Assembly (NCBI GenBank): GCA_029573365.1
Contig: JAKQGD010000577.1
Location: forward strand, 1-5,405
Source of the DNA: Bacteroidota bacterium
GTDB taxonomy: Bacteria > Bacteroidota > Bacteroidia > Chitinophagales > Saprospiraceae
Direction: 5' to 3'
Length of the DNA: 5,405 nt
Part shown: positions 1 through 5,279 of the stretch, in pieces
How the letters are laid out: every line of letters begins with the position of its first letter
Numbering within the stretch: position 1 is the stretch's first letter
Made by a program: the position numbers and the translations under genes
Notes under the pieces: model-generated
Seen by the model: the letters and a program-made list of their open reading frames with translations, nothing else
Told to the model about the DNA's origin: nothing
Databases searched by the model: none

Positions 1-104
1 CCCCTGCGGTCGGACGATTTAAGAGGCAATATCTTGATTTTGTCATAATTTTTGCTTTGTCTGTGCAAAAATTTCGCCAAAATCTTTCGTCTATTTCTTT
101 GATA

Positions 105-124
105 CCACGGATTAAAATCCGTGG
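105..124. repeat. Perfect inverted repeat (hairpin 1, copy 1)
   Basis: CCACGGATT and AATCCGTGG are exact reverse complements separated by AA. In practice this gives an 8-bp stem with a TAAA loop. The same palindrome occurs unchanged in copy 2 while bases beside it differ, which fits a structural role. Palindromes of this form followed by CTATAA are, as far as I recall, frequent between genes in Bacteroidota; that is memory and not something the window shows. Confidence 0.8.
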
Positions 125-137
125 CTATAAACATCTC

Positions 138-156
138 ACCCCTACGGGGTTTTTTT
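138..156 (+). terminator. Terminator-like hairpin 2 with T-run, copy 1
   Basis: ACCCC and GGGGT pair around a TAC loop, and seven T follow (150-156). A short GC stem followed directly by a T-run is the form of a rho-independent terminator on the plus strand, which would stop transcripts entering from the left of the window. The stem is only 5 bp, so its efficiency is uncertain. It may simply be the right end of the repeat. Confidence 0.5.
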
Positions 157-380
157 ATTTCAATCTGAACTTATTTTTTATAAACTCAAAAGGCTGTAAT
201 CACTAAAATAAAAAAGGCGGAAATTTCACATTTATTACTTGTAGTATGCCTGAAAGTCTACCGATCACTAATCCTACCCCTGCGGTCGGACGATTTAAGA
301 GGCAATCTCTTGATTTTGTCATAATTTTTGCTTTGTCTGTGCAAAAATTTCGCCAAAATCTTTCGTCTTTATCTTTGATA

Positions 381-400
381 CCACGGATTAAAATCCGTGG
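381..400. repeat. Perfect inverted repeat (hairpin 1, copy 2)
   Basis: Identical to the palindrome at 105-124: CCACGGATT and AATCCGTGG around an AA centre, followed by CTATAAA. Identity of both arms between the copies is consistent with recent duplication, selection on structure, or both. Confidence 0.8.
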
Positions 401-414
401 CTATAAAATATCTC

Positions 415-432
415 ACCCCTACGGGGTTTTTT
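415..432 (+). terminator. Terminator-like hairpin 2 with T-run, copy 2
   Basis: ACCCC, a TAC loop and GGGGT are followed by six T (427-432). It has the same design as the site at 138-156. If active it would insulate rsmG from transcription entering from the left. Confidence 0.5.
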
Positions 433-491
433 AATTGTCCCATTGTTTTTCGAGGTGATGGCTTAATATCTTCCGATAGGTACATCTTAAA

Positions 492-561
492 TGCGTGAGT
501 GATAGCAGCGGCATGCATGCATACAGCGGATAGCACGGCCCGACGAAGGAGGGACACGCCC
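492..561. repeat. GC-rich intergenic block, probable dispersed repeat
   Basis: This 70-bp stretch is much richer in G and C than the AT-rich DNA around it. It contains GCATGCATGCAT (511-522), two short CAGCGG repeats (AGCAGCGGC near 505 and ACAGCGGAT near 523), then AGCACGGCCC and GGGACACGCCC. No frame through it looks like a protein. The pattern of a CAGCGGA-type segment, then a GGCCCG-type segment, then an ACGCCC end resembles a common Bacteroidota intergenic repeat that I recall from other genomes. There is only one copy in this window, so the repeat status is inference. Confidence 0.35.
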
Positions 562-607
562 AATAAAAACTAAAACTGTTGGTGTCGTAATTGTGTCTTC
601 ATCTTTT

Positions 608-640
608 TTAGGCATTACATGCAAAATTGATGTAGGTTTG
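608..640 (+). promoter_or_regulatory. Candidate promoter of rsmG
   Basis: TAGGTTTG (633-640) is a full match to the Bacteroidota -7 consensus TAnnTTTG. The best -33 candidate is TTAG at 608-611, 21 bp upstream, one base off TTTG. A transcript would start near 647, leaving a leader of about 19 nt before the ATG at 666. Confidence 0.45.
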
Positions 641-665
641 TCCTGAAATTGTATCAACTCACGCC

Positions 666-1304
666 ATGGCAGCAGAACAGACTGAGCTTATCAGAAAATA
701 TTTTGGGGATCTGACAGAGGAGCAGGTGACAAAATTTGGTATGCTGGAGCCGCTGTACCGCGAATGGAACGATAAAATCAATGTCATTTCACGCAAGGAC
801 ATAGACAATCTATACATGCATCATGTGCTGCATTCGCTGGCTATAGCCAAGTTTATGAGGTTTGTGCCTGATACGCAGATCGTGGATCTGGGTACCGGCG
901 GCGGTTTTCCGGGTATTCCGCTGGCAATCCTGTTTCCTGAGTGCCGCTTTTCGTTGGTGGACAGTGTCAGAAAAAAGATCACGGTGGTAGAAGCGGTCGC
1001 AGAAGCCCTGCAATTGCAAAATGTAACTCCTCGAAATGCCCGCATCGAAGAAATCAGGGATAAGTTTGACTTTGTCGTGACGCGGGCTGTCGCCAAAGTG
1101 GATGTGCTTCTGCCGTGGGCCCGCAAAGTTCTGTCGCCCAGACATAAAAATATGTATCCAAATGGCCTCATAGCACTCAAAGGTGATGTCAGGGAAGAGC
1201 TGCGTTTACTACCCAAATATGAATACCGGGAGGTGATGCCTGTAACGGATTACTTTGATGAGCCGTATTTTGAAGGCAAGTTCCTGCTGTACGTGCAGGG
1301 TTGA
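666..1304 (+). CDS. rsmG: 16S rRNA (guanine-N7)-methyltransferase RsmG (GidB)
   Basis: RsmG transfers a methyl group from S-adenosylmethionine to N7 of G527 (E. coli numbering) in the 530 loop of 16S rRNA; it is cytoplasmic. The 212-residue product has the usual family length. Visible motifs are the N-terminal segment WNDKINVISRKDIDNLY (34-50) and HHVLHSLAI (52-60), the SAM-binding glycine loop DLGTGGGFPGIPLA (74-87), an acidic residue after the next strand in SLVDS (96-100), VTRAVA (138-143) and LKGD (171-174). Other members as I recall them often read LKGGD here, so one glycine seems to be missing. The ATG at 666 is the first start after an in-frame TAG at 633-635 and has no Shine-Dalgarno. 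The gene converges on the DUF4403 gene with 8 bp between stops. Confidence 0.96.
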   Translation: MAAEQTELIRKYFGDLTEEQVTKFGMLEPLYREWNDKINVISRKDIDNLYMHHVLHSLAIAKFMRFVPDTQIVDLGTGGGFPGIPLAILFPECRFSLVDSVRKKITVVEAVAEALQLQNVTPRNARIEEIRDKFDFVVTRAVAKVDVLLPWARKVLSPRHKNMYPNGLIALKGDVREELRLLPKYEYREVMPVTDYFDEPYFEGKFLLYVQG

Positions 1305-1312
1305 TGCTCAGG

Positions 1313-2695
1313 TTAAAACCGATTAAAGGACCTGAAATCACGTATGCCCACCTGGAGATAAAACCTTGAAAGCATGACGGCTTCAATCTGTCCCGGCATG
1401 AGCTTAAAACTCTCCACGGTGACGCTGCCCAGACCCAGCCGTATTTCCATGTCGTATTTGCGGTTAAATTCTGCCAGCTGTGTGTCAATACTTTTCTGAA
1501 CCTCGGTTATGGTTTCGTTTATGTTAAACCTGAGTTTTTCTTCGAGCTCGGTGCGGATTTTGCCTTCAGCGATCCATGCAGCTGCCTTGTGCAGGACGTT
1601 TTTGGTTTTAAACTGTATGTCTGTATTTTTAAGTGAAAAGCCATTAACTGCCCGGTCATACACAGGTTTACCGGTTATAATCAAAGTACCGTTTGCAGCT
1701 CCTTTTACATCGGTTATTACTTTAATGTTTTCGTAATCACAGTTGGTGACGATGTTGGAGAGGGTGATGGATTTGTCGCCGGTTGTAAAAGTTTTGCCGT
1801 CGAGATTGGCCTTGAGCACCTTGTTGATATCCATGGTTTTTATGTCAGCGGCGAGCCTGAACACGGAGCTGTCCGGTATGGCCTCATTCCAATAGACCCT
1901 GGGCAGGTTTTTACTTACGGAATAAGCCTGGGGTTTGTAAGTGGAAAAGGTAGATATACCGTAGATGGCTATTTTCCCCTCTGCGGCGAGCTTTGAGTTG
2001 ATGACTCGGTTGATGTAAAATTTTTCGGGTCGGATATTGAGCCAGGCACTGATGCTGGTATCAAACCGCATAGGCTGGTCAAACATGGCCATGTTTTCCT
2101 TCATTTTTTGTTTTACGGTCATGCTGGAATTGACAGAGTCATCGATGCCTTTTTCTATGAGGTACTTAGTCTTACTCAGAGCAATGTCAGAGACGGTCTG
2201 TATAGGTATGTTGATGCCGCCGACCGATAATTTTGGTTTTTCGATCCAACGGTGATAAGACAGGCTGGTAGCAGTTTTGACATTCCATATGGTGTCGATG
2301 TCTACATTTGTGATGAAGCTCATTTCCATGGTTCCCTTTGCCTTAAGGTCGGCCAGAAAGGTGTTTTTTTCGAGATTTACGGTTATGGGCACCACAACGA
2401 GCAGATTTTTACCTTCAATTTCTACTGTAGCAGGGCGGGTTTTTGACAAGGTCATTTTTATATCGTAGTCAGGTATGTCGAAGTTTCCCTTGAGAGCATC
2501 ATCGATGGCTCTGTTAAATGTATCGCGAAGCCCTGCCTTGTCGAGCTTGTAATTTATGACCAGCTCCGTAGCTAAGTTTACCGGCACGTCGGCCGCAGGC
2601 GAAGGAACAGTTGTGACACTTTTTTTAGAACCGCATGCTAAAAAAGTCATCATTAACAGAGATAAAAGCAAAGTGAAAAATCCGGTGGCCCTCAT
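1313..2695 (-). CDS. DUF4403 family lipoprotein
   Basis: This 460-residue protein has a lipoprotein signal: hydrophobic residues 6-20 end in FLAC with Cys21, followed by GSKK, so it is probably acylated and exported. The mature part alternates beta-rich segments with helices throughout. Segments that look like DUF4403 are WIEKPKLSVGGINIPI (150-165), AWLNIRPEKFYINRV (217-231), LIITGKPVYDRAVNGFSL (338-355) and TKNVLHKAAAWIAEGKIR (364-381). Its length matches that family, whose biochemical role is unknown to me. It is transcribed alone on the minus strand from a good Bacteroidota-type promoter just upstream. Its stop lies 8 bp from that of rsmG. The assignment is by motif memory, not a search. 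Confidence 0.82.
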   Translation of the reverse strand: MRATGFFTLLLSLLMMTFLACGSKKSVTTVPSPAADVPVNLATELVINYKLDKAGLRDTFNRAIDDALKGNFDIPDYDIKMTLSKTRPATVEIEGKNLLVVVPITVNLEKNTFLADLKAKGTMEMSFITNVDIDTIWNVKTATSLSYHRWIEKPKLSVGGINIPIQTVSDIALSKTKYLIEKGIDDSVNSSMTVKQKMKENMAMFDQPMRFDTSISAWLNIRPEKFYINRVINSKLAAEGKIAIYGISTFSTYKPQAYSVSKNLPRVYWNEAIPDSSVFRLAADIKTMDINKVLKANLDGKTFTTGDKSITLSNIVTNCDYENIKVITDVKGAANGTLIITGKPVYDRAVNGFSLKNTDIQFKTKNVLHKAAAWIAEGKIRTELEEKLRFNINETITEVQKSIDTQLAEFNRKYDMEIRLGLGSVTVESFKLMPGQIEAVMLSRFYLQVGIRDFRSFNRF

Positions 2696-2717
2696 GACGG
2701 AAATAGATATATTGGTG

Positions 2718-2747
2718 CAAAGATACGGAGCTCCAGGGATTTGGAAA
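2718..2747 (-). promoter_or_regulatory. Promoter of the DUF4403 gene
   Basis: Read on the minus strand, 2718-2725 is TATCTTTG, a full match to TAnnTTTG, in the context CGTATCTTTGCACC that is typical of Bacteroidota sigma-A promoters. A TTTC at 2744-2747 lies 18 bp upstream as a -33 candidate, one base off TTTG. The leader would be only about 15 nt before the ATG at 2695. Confidence 0.6.
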
Positions 2748-2830
2748 TAAAAAACAAGGCCGATTATATGGACTTTTTATAATTTCGTTATCCCTTGATT
2801 GTTAATTTTTTAAATTTATTTTGTAAAATA

Positions 2831-2861
2831 TTTTATAAAATATCCAATGGTCGTATATTTG
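2831..2861 (+). promoter_or_regulatory. Promoter of the plus-strand cluster
   Basis: TATATTTG (2854-2861) matches TAnnTTTG exactly. TTTT at 2831-2834 lies 19 bp upstream as a -33 candidate, one base off TTTG. The predicted start of transcription near 2868 leaves a leader of about 27 nt, rich in A and T, before the ATG at 2895. Together with the site at 2718-2747 it makes this gap a divergent promoter region. Confidence 0.55.
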
Positions 2862-2894
2862 TTAAAGTTTTAATTTATAACCAAAACAGTAAAA

Positions 2895-3500
2895 ATGAAA
2901 AACCCGATCTTGATTGGTCTAATTATTTGTATTTCAATGATTTGTATCCATAACCAGTCAATAGCCCAACAGAAAAACTGTGTAGTCGACCTTACCGAGG
3001 ATGCTGTAATGACCGAAGTGATCCTTACACATTATATATTTACAGGATCTGATACCACAGGGCTCCATGTAAAATCCAGAACCATCATCGTCTCTCCCGG
3101 CGAACGAAAGCTGGTCAAAAAGAGAAAAAAAGATTGCAATATGCCCAATCCTCAGGATTGCTACCAGGAAGTAATGGAAGAAATTCCGCCCGTCACTATG
3201 AATCTGTACACCCTGTCAGGCCCTGATGTGACGCCGCACCACGAAGTGAGAAAAGAAAAAACCATGGTACTAAAGAAAGCAGGAGGTATGGTCAGTAGAG
3301 AAGTGGTGTGCCCTAAAAATAGATCCAGAAACCTGATAAAAAAAGTACAGACTGCCTTGTCAGCACTGGGTTATCCGGTAAAAACGGACGGCAATCTCGA
3401 CCAGGCTACACAGCTGGCTCTTACAGACTTCCAAAAGTCGAAAGGCCTGGCATATGGTGACTTATCTCTGGAGACCCTGGCCGCTCTAAATGTCCGGTAA
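2895..3500 (+). CDS. Exported protein with C-terminal peptidoglycan-binding domain
   Basis: The 201-residue product starts with a signal peptide: Lys2, hydrophobic residues 4-18, likely cut after SIA (22-24). Residues 145-201 look like a PG_binding_1 fold: IKKVQTALSALGYPV, then TDGNLDQATQLALTDFQKSKGL, then LSLETLAALNV. The middle part (25-144) has four cysteines (29, 81, 89, 139), a CNMPNPQDC loop and a GGMVSREVVC stretch (130-139). I recall a similar GG-xxx-REVVC lead into a PG-binding domain in other Bacteroidota exported proteins, some also with a Cys-x7-Cys loop, so this module may be a shared, unnamed envelope domain. The function is unknown; binding to peptidoglycan in the periplasm is inferred. 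It heads a tight plus-strand cluster, with the next gene 25 bp downstream. Confidence 0.8.
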   Translation: MKNPILIGLIICISMICIHNQSIAQQKNCVVDLTEDAVMTEVILTHYIFTGSDTTGLHVKSRTIIVSPGERKLVKKRKKDCNMPNPQDCYQEVMEEIPPVTMNLYTLSGPDVTPHHEVRKEKTMVLKKAGGMVSREVVCPKNRSRNLIKKVQTALSALGYPVKTDGNLDQATQLALTDFQKSKGLAYGDLSLETLAALNVR

Positions 3501-3501
3501 G

Positions 3502-3520
3502 TTTATTTTCATAAAATAAA
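3502..3520. repeat. AT-only hairpin between two cluster genes
   Basis: TTTATTTT and AAAATAAA are perfect inverted repeats around a CAT loop, filling most of the 25-bp gap between the peptidoglycan-binding protein and the RDD gene. An A/T-only stem is weak. It could modestly affect the transcript or simply be a by-product of the A-rich leader that Bacteroidota use for translation. Confidence 0.35.
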
Positions 3521-3525
3521 ACAAA

Positions 3526-4023
3526 ATGAAGAAGACATATTTTATTACCAGAAATGTGACCGTAGAACACGGAACACGTTTGCTAAACTATGTCGTGGAT
3601 TATGTAGCTATCATGGGATTTGGAGCCCTGGTTATGGGTTTATGGATGATGGCTAATGGAACTGATGAAATGCTGGAATCTGGTTTGGAGATGAACAAAC
3701 TGGAAGAATACCTTCTGGGCGTATTGTTTACTTTACCTTATTATTTCTTTTTGGAGGTACTGACTCAAAGAAGCCTTGGTAAATTAATTACAGGTACAAT
3801 CGTAACGGATGAAAACGGCAACCGTCCGTCTGTAGGCAGTATTCTTGCGAGGACATTTTGCAGGGTGATACCTTTTGACGGCTTGTCATTTCTTGGCAAT
3901 AATGCCCGCGGATGGCACGACACCATATCCAAAACGTATGTGGTCAATGCAAAAAAGTTGGAGGCCGACAAACTCAACTTTGAAAACCTCGAGAAACTGG
4001 GTCAGCTGGAAGAAACACCATAA
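3526..4023 (+). CDS. RDD family membrane protein
   Basis: The 165-residue product carries the marks of an RDD protein. Arg18 and Asp25 lie in TRLLNYVVDYVAIM at the start of the first membrane segment (about 20-42), a second hydrophobic segment spans about 61-78, and between them is an acidic loop. After this come SLGKLITGTIVTDENG (83-98), LARTFCRVIPFDGLSFL (107-123) and GWHDTISKTYVV (129-140), the conserved RDD tail. The last 25 residues are a charged, Leu-rich extension (LNFENLEKLGQLEE). RDD proteins are inner-membrane proteins of mostly unknown role; some have been linked to transport, but nothing here gives a substrate. The ATG sits in an A-rich leader (AAAACAAAATG). It lies between the PG-binding gene and the transferase gene in a probable operon. 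Confidence 0.85.
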   Translation: MKKTYFITRNVTVEHGTRLLNYVVDYVAIMGFGALVMGLWMMANGTDEMLESGLEMNKLEEYLLGVLFTLPYYFFLEVLTQRSLGKLITGTIVTDENGNRPSVGSILARTFCRVIPFDGLSFLGNNARGWHDTISKTYVVNAKKLEADKLNFENLEKLGQLEETP

Positions 4024-4076
4024 CATCCGGTATCTGGTGTGCTAAACATTGTCCGAAAATAGGCGTTTGTGTGCAT

Positions 4077-4757
4077 ATGCCGATGATTTATTCCACATCT
4101 ACAAATGGGGACACTGTATGCAGCGTATGGCGTTGCTCAGAGTCTGATGATTTTTTTGAACAAAAACTTCATATTCATCCGCTGGAAATGCATGAATTCA
4201 CCATGTTACATGGCAGAAGGAGGTCAGAATGGCTGGCAGCCAGGTATCTGTTGGGACGCATCATACCGGGACGTGAATCCCTGCCTTGTATCAAAGACAC
4301 CCATGGAAAACCTCACCTCGAAGGGTCGGATTACCATATTTCGCTGAGCCATACGACGGGATTTGTCGCCGCCATCAAAAGCAAAAAGCCTTGTGGTACC
4401 GACATACAGATGATAACCCCAAAAATAGAGAAAATAGCACCTCGTTTTATCTCTGCTGACGAATATGCTTACATACCCACTCAGGGTGCCATGGATTATT
4501 ACCACACTCTATGGAGTGCCAAGGAGGCAATGTACAAGGCGTATGGGAAAAAGGAGCTGGATTTCAGGGACCATATCTTTGTAGAAGCCTTTAAATTTGA
4601 CAGTTTTGGATTCAGTTTTTCGGGGAGTGTACAAAAAAACAACTTCCTGGCCAATTTCGCCTTATATTGCAGGCAAATAGAAAATACCATTCTCGTCTAT
4701 GCCATCGAACAAAATCAGACTGACCTTGCTAATGATTCTGGCAGGCATCCTGTTTGA
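4077..4757 (+). CDS. Sfp-type 4'-phosphopantetheinyl transferase
   Basis: The enzyme moves the 4'-phosphopantetheine arm of coenzyme A to a serine on acyl or peptidyl carrier proteins. The product is 226 residues from the ATG at 4077. A GTG two codons earlier (4071) would add two residues, but a start reading MPMI fits the MPL-type beginning I recall for related proteins. Numbering from 4077: RRRSEWLAAR (47-56), HGKPHL (76-81), ISLSHT (88-93), CGTDIQ (106-111) with metal ligand Asp109, FISADEY (125-131), and WSAKEAMYKAYG (146-157) with Glu150 and Lys154. The second position of the usual DIE motif is Gln111 rather than Glu, so metal binding may use Asp109 and Glu150. The last 19 residues overlap the next gene. 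The cognate carrier is not in the window; fatty-acid ACP or secondary-metabolite carriers are both possible. Confidence 0.92.
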   Translation: MPMIYSTSTNGDTVCSVWRCSESDDFFEQKLHIHPLEMHEFTMLHGRRRSEWLAARYLLGRIIPGRESLPCIKDTHGKPHLEGSDYHISLSHTTGFVAAIKSKKPCGTDIQMITPKIEKIAPRFISADEYAYIPTQGAMDYYHTLWSAKEAMYKAYGKKELDFRDHIFVEAFKFDSFGFSFSGSVQKNNFLANFALYCRQIENTILVYAIEQNQTDLANDSGRHPV

Positions 4758-5145
4758 AACATCCTGCCGAAATAAAACCTCAAAGCAACCGGTAGAAGAA
4801 ACGCCCCTGTATCAATCTCCTGAATTCATGGATTTTTATAAAAAATTCAATTCCGACAGTGTCTACCAGATGGAACACATTGTTTTTCCGCTCGAAGGTA
4901 TGAAGGCCCCCGGCGATACCACCACGGTTATAGACCCGGATTTCAGATGGAAGCAGGAAGAGTGGATACTGCACAAGCCCTTTGATGACGCCAATGGCAC
5001 CTTTGTCAGGGAATTTAACGCCGCAGGAGGGGTAGTAGTCGAGAAAATAGCCGACAATTCCGGAACATTTACTATGGAAAGAAGGTTTGGAAAGTTGTCT
5101 TCCGGCTGGCATCTCATTTATTACCGTGAGTTGGGCAGGTATTGA
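4699..5145 (+). CDS. DUF4348-like lipoprotein
   Basis: The 148-residue product begins with a lipoprotein-type signal: Lys5 and Arg7, hydrophobic residues 8-19, then FETSC with Cys23 as the likely acylated residue. The Glu at position -3 is unusual in a lipobox, so processing is uncertain. The mature part, with EFMDFYKKFNSDSVYQMEHIVFPLEG (42-67), a Trp-containing KQEEWILHKPF (85-95) and a C-terminal SGWHLIYY (135-142), resembles DUF4348 proteins of Bacteroidota, whose role is unknown. The start at 4699 lies 59 bp inside the transferase gene. A second in-frame ATG at 4732 would reduce the overlap to 26 bp but would drop the positively charged part of the signal, so 4699 is preferred. Translation may be coupled to that of the transferase. 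Confidence 0.72.
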   Translation: MPSNKIRLTLLMILAGILFETSCRNKTSKQPVEETPLYQSPEFMDFYKKFNSDSVYQMEHIVFPLEGMKAPGDTTTVIDPDFRWKQEEWILHKPFDDANGTFVREFNAAGGVVVEKIADNSGTFTMERRFGKLSSGWHLIYYRELGRY

Positions 5146-5182
5146 AGACATCCCCGGTTTGCCGAAAAAAAAATAGTAGAAA

Positions 5183-5203
5183 AAGGTCTTAGCGAAGACA
5201 CTT
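5183..5203. terminator. Weak hairpin downstream of the plus-strand cluster
   Basis: AAGGTCTT and AAGAC-A-CTT pair around an AGCG loop, an 8-bp stem with one bulged A. It lies 38 bp after the lipoprotein stop codon and before the next promoter. There is no T-run after it, so it is not a classical intrinsic terminator; it might stabilise the 3' end of the transcript. Confidence 0.25.
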
Positions 5204-5239
5204 GACTAAATCGGGAATACTGATTCAGCAATATTTTCG

Positions 5240-5247
5240 TAACTTTA
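5240..5247 (+). promoter_or_regulatory. Candidate -7 box for the last gene
   Basis: CGTAACTTTATCC contains TAACTTTA, one base off the TAnnTTTG consensus and close to the TAACTTTG form common in Bacteroidota. I find no convincing -33 TTTG at the expected distance. The implied leader before the ATG at 5280 is about 26 nt. Confidence 0.4.
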
Positions 5248-5279
5248 TCCCTTGATAAATTAATCACAATCCGTTTAAA

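Larger units (their letters stand above)
1..157. repeat. 157-bp two-hairpin repeat unit, copy 1
   Basis: This segment recurs at 277-433 with about four substitutions and two single-base indels, roughly 96% identity by eye. The order in each copy is CCCCTGCGGTCGGA, an AT-rich body of about 90 bp, a perfect hairpin, a short linker, a second GC hairpin and a run of T. Base 1 of the window is already inside the repeat, so its true left end may lie outside. It contains no reading frame and is best described as a non-coding dispersed or locally duplicated intergenic repeat. A REP- or MITE-like element mobilised in trans is possible, but no transposase is present here. Confidence 0.85.
277..433. repeat. 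157-bp two-hairpin repeat unit, copy 2
   Basis: This is the second copy of the unit at 1-157, in the same orientation, offset by 276 bp through most of its length. Differences fall at 31/307, 93/369 and 95/371, in the linker between the hairpins, and in T-run length (7 versus 6). Both hairpins are fully conserved. The left flank is ATCCTA and the right flank is AATTGTCCC. I see no obvious target-site duplication around it. Confidence 0.85.
1..665. other. Gene-free, repeat-rich intergenic region
   Basis: No open frame here looks like a protein gene. The two short frames of 62-64 codons lie over the repeat units and have low-complexity translations. The stretch holds two copies of a 157-bp unit, a 119-bp AT-rich spacer between them (158-276) in which I see nothing recognisable, a GC-rich block at about 492-561, and a promoter-like site just before rsmG. 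The gene that should lie to the left is outside the window. Confidence 0.7.

Noticed and set aside
1..433. CRISPR array
   Set aside because: There are only two copies, the repeated unit is 157 bp, and there is one 119-bp interval. This does not fit short repeats with regular spacers, and no cas gene is visible.
246..434. 62-codon plus-strand frame spanning repeat copy 2
   Set aside because: It runs through the hairpins of a non-coding repeat, and its translation has no domain-like pattern. The matching region of copy 1 has no equivalent start, so it is most likely chance.
369..563. 64-codon minus-strand frame across the GC-rich block
   Set aside because: It is composed of repeat copy 2 sequence and the GC-rich block, has no promoter, and its translation looks like read-through of a structured repeat.
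810..1488. Three minus-strand frames over rsmG and the end of the DUF4403 gene
   Set aside because: They are antisense or off-frame to well-supported genes and show no recognisable motifs; they are shadows.
4071..4076. GTG at 4071 as the transferase start
   Set aside because: It adds only Met-His before an ATG at 4077. The ATG gives MPMI, closer to the usual start of related proteins, and GTG starts are uncommon in this group.
4780..5151. 123-codon minus-strand frame opposite the DUF4348-like gene
   Set aside because: It lies entirely opposite a gene with a signal sequence and family-like motifs, and it has no upstream promoter-like site or domain pattern of its own.
5150..5175. CGG-TTTG-CCG followed by an A-run as a terminator
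   Set aside because: The stem is only 3 bp and the run after it is A, not T, on the transcribed strand, so it does not fit an intrinsic terminator for the plus-strand cluster.
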